From positions 48,635 to 112,634 of the forward strand of contig JALEGX010000086.1 in NCBI GenBank assembly GCA_022763485.1: a DNA stretch of 64,000 nucleotides, read 5' to 3'. Both the position numbers and the translations under genes were made by a program. Below the pieces are notes generated by a model. That model ran no database searches and was not told the origin of the DNA. It saw nothing but the letters and a program-made list of their open reading frames with translations. Source of the stretch: Paracoccaceae bacterium. Lineage in GTDB: Bacteria > Pseudomonadota > Alphaproteobacteria > Rhodobacterales > Rhodobacteraceae. The number at the start of each line of letters is the position of its first letter. Within the stretch, counting starts at the first letter, position 1. This document shows positions 57,715 through 64,000 of this stretch, piece by piece.

Positions 57715-58094
57715 TAGGCTTGCTCCTCAACTTGACGCACCTTGATGGTGATCTCCGAGAACGGCTTCATGATCTTGCCGAAACGGCCACGTGCCCGCGG
57801 ACGACCGCGCTTCATGACCAGGTTCTTGCCGACCCAAGCTTCCGCGACGATCAGCTCGTCCACGTCCAGGTTGTGGTTGTTCTCGGCGTTCGCGATGGCG
57901 GACTGAAGGCATTTCTTCACGTCCTGCGCAACCCGCTTGTTCGAGAAGGTCAGATCGGTCAGAGCCTTGTCTACCTTCTTGCCACGGATCATCTGAGCCA
58001 CCAGGTTCAGTTTCTGCGGGCTGGTGCGAAGCATGCGGGTTTTCGCCATTGCTTCGTTGTCAGCCACGCGGCGGGGATTCTTTGCCTTGCCCAT
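57714..58094 (-). CDS. rplV: 50S ribosomal protein L22
   Basis: A 126-residue L22, whose loop lines the exit tunnel. Typical stretches are [39 protein letters not shown] and [16 protein letters not shown]. It follows rpsS by three bases. Confidence 0.98.
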   Translation of the reverse strand: MGKAKNPRRVADNEAMAKTRMLRTSPQKLNLVAQMIRGKKVDKALTDLTFSNKRVAQDVKKCLQSAIANAENNHNLDVDELIVAEAWVGKNLVMKRGRPRARGRFGKIMKPFSEITIKVRQVEEQA

Positions 58095-58097
58095 GAC

Positions 58098-58376
58098 TTA
58101 CTTCCGCTTCGCTTTCTTGTCGGCAGCGTGCCCGTAGTAGGTACGGGTCGGCGAATATTCACCGAACTTCTGACCGATCATGTCTTCGGATACCAGCACC
58201 GGAACGTGCTTCTTGCCGTTGTACACACCAAACGTCAGGCCGACGAATTGCGGCAGGATGGTGGACCGGCGCGACCAGATCTTGATGACTTCGTTGCGGC
58301 CCGACTCGCGCGCAGCTTCTGCCTTTTTCAGGACATAGCTGTCGACGAAAGGACCCTTCCAAACAGAGCGTGCCAT
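58098..58376 (-). CDS. rpsS: 30S ribosomal protein S19
   Basis: A 92-residue S19 of the 30S head. It begins [20 protein letters not shown] and has the typical [19 protein letters not shown] and [20 protein letters not shown]. It lies three bases downstream of rplB. Confidence 0.98.
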   Translation of the reverse strand: MARSVWKGPFVDSYVLKKAEAARESGRNEVIKIWSRRSTILPQFVGLTFGVYNGKKHVPVLVSEDMIGQKFGEYSPTRTYYGHAADKKAKRK

Positions 58377-58379
58377 ATA

Positions 58380-59222
58380 TTAGCGCCCCTTCTTCTTGGC
58401 ATGACGCGAGCGGATGATCAGCTTCTGCGATGCCTTGTTGGTGTTGCGGGTGCGCTTACCCTTGGTCGGCTTACCCCAGGGGGTCACCGGGTGACGACCA
58501 CCCGAAGTCCGGCCTTCACCACCGCCGTGGGGGTGGTCGATCGGGTTCATGACGACACCACGGACCGACGGACGCTTGCCCTTGTGGCGCATACGACCGG
58601 CTTTACCGTAGTTCTGGTTGGAGTTGTCGGGGTTCGACACGGCACCAACGGTGGCCATGCATTCCTGACGCACCATGCGCAGTTCGCCCGAGCTCAGGCG
58701 GATCTGGGCGTAGCCACCATCACGACCAACGAACTGAGCGTAGGTACCGGCTGCACGGGCGATTTGGCCGCCTTTGCCGGGCTTCATTTCGATGTTGTGA
58801 ACGATGGTACCGATCGGCATGCCCGAGAACGGCATTGCGTTGCCCGGCTTGATGTCGGCCTTCGCGGACGCGATGACCTTGTCGCCAACCGCCAGACGCT
58901 GCGGGGCCAGGATGTAGGCCTGCTCGCCGTCTTCGTATTTGATCAGCGCGATGAATGCGGTCCGGTTCGGGTCGTATTCGATCCGTTCAACGGTTGCCGC
59001 AACATCAAATTTGTTCCGTTTGAAGTCAACGATCCGGTAGAGACGCTTTGCGCCACCGCCACGGCGGCGAGAGGTGATCCGTCCGGTGTTGTTCCGGCCG
59101 CCCGATTTGGTCAGACCCTCAGTGAGAGACTTGACCGGACGCCCTTTCCAAAGCTCCGAACGGTCGATCAGCACCAGCCCGCGCTGGCCCGGCGTCGTCG
59201 GCTTATACGACTTGAGTGCCAT
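58380..59222 (-). CDS. rplB: 50S ribosomal protein L2
   Basis: A 280-residue L2, required for subunit joining and peptidyl transfer. It begins [20 protein letters not shown] and ends with the conserved [20 protein letters not shown] and [20 protein letters not shown]. It is the first gene after the insertion that separates it from rplW, so it should have its own promoter in the 420-base region upstream. Confidence 0.98.
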   Translation of the reverse strand: MALKSYKPTTPGQRGLVLIDRSELWKGRPVKSLTEGLTKSGGRNNTGRITSRRRGGGAKRLYRIVDFKRNKFDVAATVERIEYDPNRTAFIALIKYEDGEQAYILAPQRLAVGDKVIASAKADIKPGNAMPFSGMPIGTIVHNIEMKPGKGGQIARAAGTYAQFVGRDGGYAQIRLSSGELRMVRQECMATVGAVSNPDNSNQNYGKAGRMRHKGKRPSVRGVVMNPIDHPHGGGEGRTSGGRHPVTPWGKPTKGKRTRNTNKASQKLIIRSRHAKKKGR

Positions 59223-59642
59223 GCTTTCTGTCTTCCGTTTAGCGTGCCAGACCTTAGGTTCTTGTCTTTGGTCCGGCTATGTTAAAGCCCCCCGAAGGTG
59301 GCCGATGATATAGGGCCCCGAAGGTCCCCGGTGTTCAACAGCAACCGGCCCCAGAACGAATCTGAGGCCGACGCGATGGCCGCTCTTAGCAGCCGAAACT
59401 TGGGGTGTCCATAGAAAGCAGGTGTTTTCCCCTTGTTGCTTGGTCAAAAGCCAGGCCAGCGCCCATTGTCCCGCGCTGCGGGATTTCGTCAGGGTTATTT
59501 CAAACGAATATTTCGAACCTTCGACCGCCGGCCAGGCCCTATCAAGGAAGCTCGTTTGATCCGGAAGATGCGGGAAACTTGAAAAAACCTACATTTTGCA
59601 GTCAACTCTACCCATTGTTCAAAGACGGTTGATGAGAGAGTT
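59223..59642. other. Intergenic region upstream of rplB
   Basis: 420 bases between divergent rplB and a small secreted-protein gene. The part at 59280-59330 contains CCCTATATC on the minus strand, a possible -10 for rplB. The right part (59560-59640) is AT-rich and probably holds the promoter of the plus-strand gene. No other gene seen. Confidence 0.4.
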
Positions 59643-60089
59643 ATGCAAAAGTCACACATCGTAGCGGTCCTGGCGACCGTTTTCATGTCGAGTGCCGTAC
59701 CGGCAACTGCGGATCCGACCTTTGGCATCGGATTCACTTTGACATTCGGCGCCAACCAGGAAGTCAACACCGGGATCGGTGTTCGTATCTTCTCGGACAA
59801 CAGAAGCGATAGAGCCGCGGCTTCCTTGGGGGTCGACTATATGTTCCGAACAAAAACCGTCCGTGGAGCGTTCGGCGTCGCCTATCTGAAAGACAACGCC
59901 TATGTCGAACTCACTGGCGGCTATCATTTCGCATCGCAGAATTGGGACTTTGGCATCGGCCTTGGCGGCACTGACACAGATGATCCGACACCGGCTGCGG
60001 CACCTGTCGGCCCGCCCGTTGCCCCACCTGTTTCACCGCCAGGCGGCGGGACCGATGGAAGCTCCCCTCCGGGCGGTGGCGTAACTTAG
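59643..60089 (+). CDS. Small secreted beta-rich protein of unknown function
   Basis: A 148-residue protein with a signal peptide (MQKSHIVAVLATVFMSSAVP, cleavage near ATADP). The mature part alternates Gly and aromatic or hydrophobic residues (FGIGFTLTFGANQEVNTGIG, LGVDYMFRTKTVRGAFGVAY, ELTGGYHFASQNWDFGIGLG), as in outer-membrane strands. A Pro/Gly-rich tail (about residues 115-148) ends it. No family recognised. It sits alone in the gap that splits the S10 cluster. Confidence 0.7.
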   Translation: MQKSHIVAVLATVFMSSAVPATADPTFGIGFTLTFGANQEVNTGIGVRIFSDNRSDRAAASLGVDYMFRTKTVRGAFGVAYLKDNAYVELTGGYHFASQNWDFGIGLGGTDTDDPTPAAAPVGPPVAPPVSPPGGGTDGSSPPGGGVT

Positions 60090-60182
60090 ATCGTCCGCGA
60101 TCCATAGGTCGTTGATCTGTTCCATCGCGTAGATGCTCGACCGTGCAACATTTTCACAAATGCCGCGCGTCCCAAAAATGAA

Positions 60183-60210
60183 AAGCCCCCCGCCTTTCGG
60201 CGAAGGGCTT
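60183..60210. terminator. Terminator of the RTX-like gene
   Basis: A stem with outer arms AAGCCC / GGGCTT and inner CGCC / GGCG pairing around TTTC. On the minus strand TTTTCATTTTT follows, which fits an intrinsic terminator for the gene ending at 60258. It also lies 94 bases after the plus-strand secreted-protein gene. Confidence 0.7.
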
Positions 60211-60257
60211 AGCCGCAGGCTGTGCGGCTTTTGCATTCTGGTTTACGACAGCAAACC

Positions 60258-61163
60258 TCACACCCTCACGATCTGGATGTCATCCAAGGTGAAGGCGGTG
60301 TTGCTGGCAATGGATAGGACGGCTACGGCCTCACGTGCGTCGGGAATGTCGTCATCTTCCAGGAATGTGAAGGTCAACGTAGAATAAAACCGCCCATCCC
60401 GTTCTTCCTGCTCCAACTCCGTTTCGAACTCTCGATCTGCGGCCTCATCCTCCGCATCGATCTGAATAAGCAAACTGTCTTCTTCGGGGTCGAAGTCGCG
60501 AATGCCGCCCAAACTGTTCAGCAGTTGTTGGTCCCCTTCAAGTTCCACGTCGCTGTTTTCCAGAGTGAGGAACAGCTCCATTGTGTCTTCCCCCTCTCCA
60601 CCTTCTATCCCAAAGGTCGTAAGCTCGCTCCGGTACTCATCAGTTCCGACGCCTGTGTAGACGCTGAGCGTGTCATCCCCTTCATCTCCAATAAGATGTG
60701 TCCATCCCGGACCACGATCAATATCCATATGATGGGTGATCTGGTCGTTTCCTTCGCCCCCATACATGGAGTTCGCGATAGAGCCAGTCAGAACGTCATC
60801 ACCGGCTTCGCCATATAGATAGGTCCCGTAGGCTGTGCTGCTCAGAGTGTCATCGCCCTCTCCGCCAAACACCCCAACACCGATATGCTCATCCAGAATG
60901 GCCAGGTCGTCCCCGCCAAGAAGCTCGATCCGTTCGGGCTCCATCAGGCTGTCATCCTGATCGGCAAGCAGCGTGTCGTCGCCTTCTGTCCCTTGCAGCA
61001 TCAGAGATCCGTCAAACAACAGGTTCTGCCCGATCTCCACCTCTGGTTCTTCGACCTCAGGTTCGTCAGTGGTCTCCTGTGCGATGTCATCATCTGAATC
61101 GTCAACGATCCAGGCAATTGAAGCGCCCGCCAGCAAGATGCCGGCAAAAATAAGTCCGTACAT
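60258..61163 (-). CDS. Membrane-anchored calcium-binding RTX-repeat protein
   Basis: A 301-residue acidic protein. It starts with one hydrophobic segment (MYGLIFAGILLAGASIAWIV) followed by DDSDDD and a Glu-rich linker. About seven nonapeptide-type repeats follow: LQGTEGDDTL, LLGGDDLAIL, VFGGEGDDTL, LYGEAGDDVL, MYGGEGNDQI, LIGDEGDDTL and IEGGEGEDTM. These fold as a Ca-binding beta-roll. The C-terminus (FSTLTFTFLEDDD-like, then ASNTAFTLDDIQIVRV) resembles the tail of other roseobacter RTX proteins. A membrane anchor instead of a plain type I secreted form is notable. No secretion genes are next to it. Confidence 0.85.
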   Translation of the reverse strand: MYGLIFAGILLAGASIAWIVDDSDDDIAQETTDEPEVEEPEVEIGQNLLFDGSLMLQGTEGDDTLLADQDDSLMEPERIELLGGDDLAILDEHIGVGVFGGEGDDTLSSTAYGTYLYGEAGDDVLTGSIANSMYGGEGNDQITHHMDIDRGPGWTHLIGDEGDDTLSVYTGVGTDEYRSELTTFGIEGGEGEDTMELFLTLENSDVELEGDQQLLNSLGGIRDFDPEEDSLLIQIDAEDEAADREFETELEQEERDGRFYSTLTFTFLEDDDIPDAREAVAVLSIASNTAFTLDDIQIVRV

Positions 61164-61310
61164 AAATTCAACCCCCGGAGGAATTTTTCAAACAAGTTTA
61201 ATTAACGCTACTTAAATCCAATATTGGGATCAACATTTTCCAAACAGGCAATTCTTTTTAAATCTCCCAATTTTGGATCGAAAATATTTCGATTTGAATT
61301 AGCGCAGCAA
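61164..61310 (-). promoter_or_regulatory. AT-rich palindromic region upstream of the RTX-like gene
   Basis: This segment is much richer in A+T than its surroundings. It contains CCAATATTGG (61218-61227), a near copy CCCAATTTTGG at 61266-61276, and ATCGAAA-ata-TTTCGAT (61277-61293). The inverted repeats could be operator sites for a regulated promoter. Confidence 0.45.
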
Positions 61311-61372
61311 ATGTACTCCCCCGCCTTATCGGCATCCGTCGCACACGTTGTGCGTCAAACACGTAGGTGAAC

Positions 61373-61407
61373 AAAAAAGCCCCCCAGCGTCGGCTGGAGG
61401 GCTTCTT
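61373..61407 (-). terminator. Intrinsic terminator after rplW
   Basis: On the minus strand, arms AGCCCTCCAGC / GCTGGGGGGCT with loop CGAC are followed by TTTTTTG. It ends the rpsJ-rplC-rplD-rplW transcript before rplB. Confidence 0.9.
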
Positions 61408-61429
61408 TGACTGTCTGAGGGAACAGATC

Positions 61430-61726
61430 TTAGAGACCGGTGGTCACGTCGATCGTGTTGCCTTCTTCCAGGGTCACATAGGCCTTTTTAACGTCTTTCC
61501 GCTTGCCCAGCTGGCCGCGGAAGCGCTTGACCTTACCCTTGGTCACGGTGGTGTTGACCGCTTTGACCTTCACACCAAAGAGAGCTTCAACAGCTTCCTT
61601 GATCTGCGGCTTGTTGGAGTCGATTGCCACTTCGAAAACAACCGCGCCGTTTTCGGACGCCATGGTGGATTTCTCGGTGATGATCGGCTTGCGGATCACG
61701 TCGTAATGTTCTGCCTTCGCGCTCAT
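61430..61726 (-). CDS. rplW: 50S ribosomal protein L23
   Basis: A 98-residue L23 at the tunnel exit, where trigger factor and SRP dock. It begins [20 protein letters not shown] and has [20 protein letters not shown]. It overlaps rplD by four bases. A terminator follows it, which is unusual since rplB normally comes next. Confidence 0.98.
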   Translation of the reverse strand: MSAKAEHYDVIRKPIITEKSTMASENGAVVFEVAIDSNKPQIKEAVEALFGVKVKAVNTTVTKGKVKRFRGQLGKRKDVKKAYVTLEEGNTIDVTTGL

Positions 61727-62340
61727 TTCAGACGAGCCTCCAGTGCTTCGATCCCCGCTTTGGTGATCACCAGGGTGTCACGCTTGAGGATGTCGTAAAC
61801 GTTTGCACCCATCGTCGGCAGGATATCCAGACCTTCGATGTTGCGCGATGCGTTCAGGAAGCCTTCGTTGACCGATGCGCCGTCGATGACCAGAGCGCGT
61901 TTCCAGCCCAGGTTTGCAACCTGTTTGGCCAGGGCGGCGGTCTTGCCTTCTGCTTCGGCGTTTTCGATCACGACCAGTTCACCCGCTTTCGCCTTGGCGG
62001 ACAGCGCGTGGCGCAGGCCCAGGGCACGGAATTTCTTGGTCAGGTCGTGGGCGTGCGAACGCGGGGTCGGACCCTTGTAGATGCCACCCTTGCGGAAGAT
62101 AGGCGCCTTGCGGGAGCCGTGGCGTGCGCCGCCGGTGCCCTTCTGGCGATAGATCTTCTTGGTCGAGTAGCTGACTTCGGACCGGGTCTTGACCTTGTGG
62201 GTGCCGGCCTGCGCTTTGTTGCGCTGCCAACGGACCACACGGTGCAGGATGTCCGCGCGCGGCTCCAGACCGAACAGGGCTTCGTCCAGCTCGATGTCGC
62301 CGGCCTTGTCGCCGTCCAGTTTGATCACGTCAAGTTTCAT
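61723..62340 (-). CDS. rplD: 50S ribosomal protein L4
   Basis: A 205-residue L4, whose loop reaches into the exit tunnel and which can also regulate its operon. Conserved parts are [24 protein letters not shown] sequence and [20 protein letters not shown]. It overlaps rplC and rplW by four bases each. Confidence 0.98.
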   Translation of the reverse strand: MKLDVIKLDGDKAGDIELDEALFGLEPRADILHRVVRWQRNKAQAGTHKVKTRSEVSYSTKKIYRQKGTGGARHGSRKAPIFRKGGIYKGPTPRSHAHDLTKKFRALGLRHALSAKAKAGELVVIENAEAEGKTAALAKQVANLGWKRALVIDGASVNEGFLNASRNIEGLDILPTMGANVYDILKRDTLVITKAGIEALEARLK

Positions 62341-63062
62341 GCTTCACCACCTTCCGCGGGGGCTTCTTCAGCCGGTGCTTCGGTTGCTGCTGCTTTCACG
62401 GCTGCCGGGAAAGGCAGACCTTCGGGCGCTTTCTTCTTCACGGCGTCCTTAACGGTGACCCAGCCACCTTTGGAACCCGGAACGGCACCTTTGATGAAAA
62501 CCAGACCACGGTCGGCGTCAGTTTTGACGACTTCCAGGTTCTGGGTGGTAACACGGGCAGCACCCATGTGACCGGCCATCTTCTTGCCTTTGAAAACGCG
62601 GCCCGGATCCTGACACTGACCGGTCGAACCGTGCGAACGGTGGCTGATCGACACACCGTGCGAGGCGCGCAGACCACCGAAGTTGTGGCGTTTCATGGCA
62701 CCGGCAAAACCTTTACCGATCGAGGTTCCGGTGACGTCCACTTTTTGACCTTCCAGGAAGTGCTCTGCCGAGATTTCGGCACCCACTTCGATCAGGCCAT
62801 CGTTGGAGACGCGGAACTCGGCCAGCTTGCGCTTGGGTTCAACCTTCGCGGCTGCGAAGTGACCACGCATGGCTTTCGAGGTGCGTTTTGCCTTGGCAGC
62901 GCCAGCGCCCAGCTGAACAGCGGTGTAGCCGTCCTTGTCTTCGGTGCGCTGTGCAACGACCTGCAGACCGTCCAGGTGCAGAACGGTTACAGGGATCTGC
63001 TTGCCGTCTTCCATGAACAGCCGGGTCATGCCGACTTTCTTTGCGATAATACCAGAGCGCAT
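62337..63062 (-). CDS. rplC: 50S ribosomal protein L3
   Basis: A 241-residue L3. The ATG at 63062 ([20 protein letters not shown]) is chosen; a TTG two codons upstream is in frame but less likely, and GGAGG lies ten bases before the ATG. The loop motif [20 protein letters not shown] is conserved. The end is an Ala/Glu-rich tail ([14 protein letters not shown]), common in this group. Confidence 0.97.
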   Translation of the reverse strand: MRSGIIAKKVGMTRLFMEDGKQIPVTVLHLDGLQVVAQRTEDKDGYTAVQLGAGAAKAKRTSKAMRGHFAAAKVEPKRKLAEFRVSNDGLIEVGAEISAEHFLEGQKVDVTGTSIGKGFAGAMKRHNFGGLRASHGVSISHRSHGSTGQCQDPGRVFKGKKMAGHMGAARVTTQNLEVVKTDADRGLVFIKGAVPGSKGGWVTVKDAVKKKAPEGLPFPAAVKAAATEAPAEEAPAEGGEA

Positions 63063-63080
63063 AATCAATACCCTCCGATC

Positions 63081-63395
63081 TTACGACTGCAGCTTGATTT
63101 CGACGTCCACACCAGCGGCGAGGTCGAGCTTCATCAGCGCGTCAACGGTCTGGGGGGTCGGATCAATGATGTCCAAAAGCCGCTTGTGGGTGCGGATTTC
63201 GAACTGGTCGCGGGATTTCTTGTCAACGTGAGGACCACGGAGAACCGTGAACTTCTCGATCTTGTTCGGCAGCGGGATCGGACCACGAACGTTGGCGCCG
63301 GTCCGCTTGGCAGTGTTGACGATCTCTTGCGTGCTGGCATCCAGGACGCGATAGTCAAATGCCTTCAGCCGAATGCGAATGTTTTGGCTTTGCAT
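63081..63395 (-). CDS. rpsJ: 30S ribosomal protein S10
   Basis: S10 is a 30S head protein that also acts in transcription antitermination as NusE. The start [20 protein letters not shown] at 63395 gives 104 residues, the usual length; the longer frame adds 24 unlikely residues. AAGG lies eight bases upstream. Conserved parts include [20 protein letters not shown] and [20 protein letters not shown]. First gene of the ribosomal block. Confidence 0.98.
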   Translation of the reverse strand: MQSQNIRIRLKAFDYRVLDASTQEIVNTAKRTGANVRGPIPLPNKIEKFTVLRGPHVDKKSRDQFEIRTHKRLLDIIDPTPQTVDALMKLDLAAGVDVEIKLQS

Positions 63396-63467
63396 TACTA
63401 CAGCCTTCATTGGCGTTGGAGTTGAGAGGAAGGCACCGTGACCGCCACGAACCCTCTTCGAACCCAA

Positions 63468-63489
63468 AAGGCGGGAATCACCCCGCCTT
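63468..63489 (-). terminator. Hairpin in the rpsJ leader
   Basis: Eight-base arms AAGGCGGG / CCCGCCTT with loop GTGATT (minus strand), followed by TTTGGG. It lies 73 bases upstream of the rpsJ start. It may be an attenuator or S10 leader element; a terminator of readthrough from tuf is also possible. Confidence 0.45.
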
Positions 63490-63648
63490 CACGTTCTCGT
63501 GGAGAACTCGCGCGTACTACTGGGGTTGGGAGCGTTTGGCAAGAGGGTGCGTGGACATTCGGAAGCAATCAAAGGCTTCGTTTCTGGGGAAGCGCGATCT
63601 GACCGCCGCACAGATCCAGACCCATAGGACTTTATTGGGTGCGACGGC

Positions 63649-63675
63649 CCCAGATTATTCTGCGAATAATCTGGG
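63649..63675. repeat. Palindrome upstream of rpsJ
   Basis: Perfect 12-base arms CCCAGATTATTC / GAATAATCTGGG around TGC. It shares the (T)TC-TGC-GAA(A) centre with the palindrome at 63787-63811. Confidence 0.8.
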
Positions 63676-63697
63676 TTGACGCTTCAGAGCAACGAAA

Positions 63698-63721
63698 AAG
63701 GGCGCCCGGTGGGGCGCCCTT
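63698..63721 (-). terminator. Intrinsic terminator of tuf
   Basis: Perfect ten-base arms AAGGGCGCCC / GGGCGCCCTT around a four-base loop, followed on the minus strand by TTTCG. It lies about 90 bases after the tuf stop. Confidence 0.85.
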
Positions 63722-63786
63722 CTCTATTGTCTTCACCGGGGTTGCCGCTGGGGGCCTTTACCTTGGCAAAAGCCCCGTGCCGCCGC

Positions 63787-63811
63787 CCAGAGTTTTCTGC
63801 GAAAACTCTGG
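63787..63811. repeat. Palindrome directly after the tuf stop codon
   Basis: Perfect 11-base arms CCAGAGTTTTC / GAAAACTCTGG around TGC. It begins one base after the tuf stop codon (63813-63815, minus strand). Confidence 0.8.
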
Positions 63812-63812
63812 A

Positions 63813-64000
63813 TTACTCGGTGATCTTCGACACAACGCCTGCACCAACGGTGCGGCCACCTTCACGGATAGCAAAGCGCAGGCCCTGCTCCATCGCGATC
63901 GGCGCGATCAGCTCAACGCCGAACGACACGTTGTCGCCAGGCATAACCATCTCGGTGCCTTCGGCCAGGGTCACGGTGCCGGTCACGTCGGTGGTCCGGA
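63813..64000 (-). CDS. tuf: Elongation factor Tu (partial, C-terminal end only)
   Basis: The last 62 codons of EF-Tu, which carries aminoacyl-tRNA to the ribosome. The translated end reads [20 protein letters not shown], then [20 protein letters not shown] and [20 protein letters not shown], then Glu and stop. This is domain 3, nearly invariant in bacteria. The rest lies beyond the right edge. Its position before rpsJ matches the str-S10 junction. Confidence 0.97.
   Translation of the reverse strand, partial: RTTDVTGTVTLAEGTEMVMPGDNVSFGVELIAPIAMEQGLRFAIREGGRTVGAGVVSKITE

Larger units (their letters stand above)
63396..63812. other. tuf-rpsJ intergenic region
   Basis: 417 bases without a credible gene. 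It contains a leader hairpin (63468-63489), a palindrome (63649-63675), the tuf terminator (63698-63721) and a second palindrome at the very end of tuf (63787-63811). The rpsJ promoter should lie between about 63490 and 63650. Confidence 0.6.

Overview
The window is about 64 kb of high-GC chromosomal DNA. It looks like a member of the Roseobacter group (Rhodobacterales, Alphaproteobacteria). The basis is the replication cluster gyrB/recF/dnaN/dnaA next to rpsT, the alphaproteobacterial-length serC and serA, the style of the UbiE and UbiB proteins, the S10 ribosomal cluster next to tuf, and many genes of types common in that group. No rRNA, tRNA, CRISPR array, transposase or prophage gene was found.

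Positions 1-7550 carry the replication block on the minus strand: rpsT, dnaA, dnaN, recF, a LysE-type exporter inserted after recF, and gyrB, which runs off the left edge. Positions 7800-13800 hold an enoyl-CoA hydratase, mutM with a membrane protein, the ubiquinone genes ubiE-ubiB, and a thiolase. Positions 13960-18020 hold an XRE/cupin regulator, the threonine-degradation pair kbl-tdh, and a cysteine-synthase-like enzyme. Positions 18060-22080 hold a tiny unknown gene, a phosphoesterase and serC-serA. Positions 22330-25770 are a tight four-gene operon (EamA transporter, HAD phosphatase, ornithine-cyclodeaminase-like enzyme, alpha/beta hydrolase), followed by an MFS transporter, zapE, folC and accD.

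Positions 30600-56450 are the unusual part: a mostly uncharacterised envelope and polysaccharide region. It opens with a CPBP protease and a 1034-residue ABC-transporter-like protein with a cyclic-nucleotide-binding tail; its nucleotide-binding domain has lost every recognisable catalytic motif. After some hypothetical genes and an ada repair operon come a periplasmic caspase-like protein beside an OmpA-like protein, a GH16 glycanase, a CsgG-like lipoprotein with a peptidoglycan-binding tail, a second OmpA-like protein, and a polysaccharide operon. That operon encodes a membrane acyltransferase, a STAS-nucleotidyltransferase fusion, a secreted unknown, a cellulose-synthase-like GT2 and a DUF3131-like protein. 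It is followed by an opposing operon (a second divergent ABC protein plus an HlyD-like adaptor), then a second DUF3131-like protein and a coiled-coil secreted protein. Together these look like a complete machine for making, modifying, trimming and exporting a surface polysaccharide. It is the best candidate here for an undescribed system.

Positions 56500-64000 hold the S10 ribosomal cluster on the minus strand: tuf (partial), rpsJ, rplC, rplD, rplW, then a terminator and a 1.7-kb insertion with two secreted or anchored proteins, then rplB, rpsS, rplV, rpsC, rplP and another terminator. The ribosomal operon is therefore split after rplW and stops after rplP, where the polysaccharide region begins. 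A family of short near-perfect palindromes sits in several intergenic gaps (after the XRE gene, between serC and serA, and on both sides of the tuf terminator).
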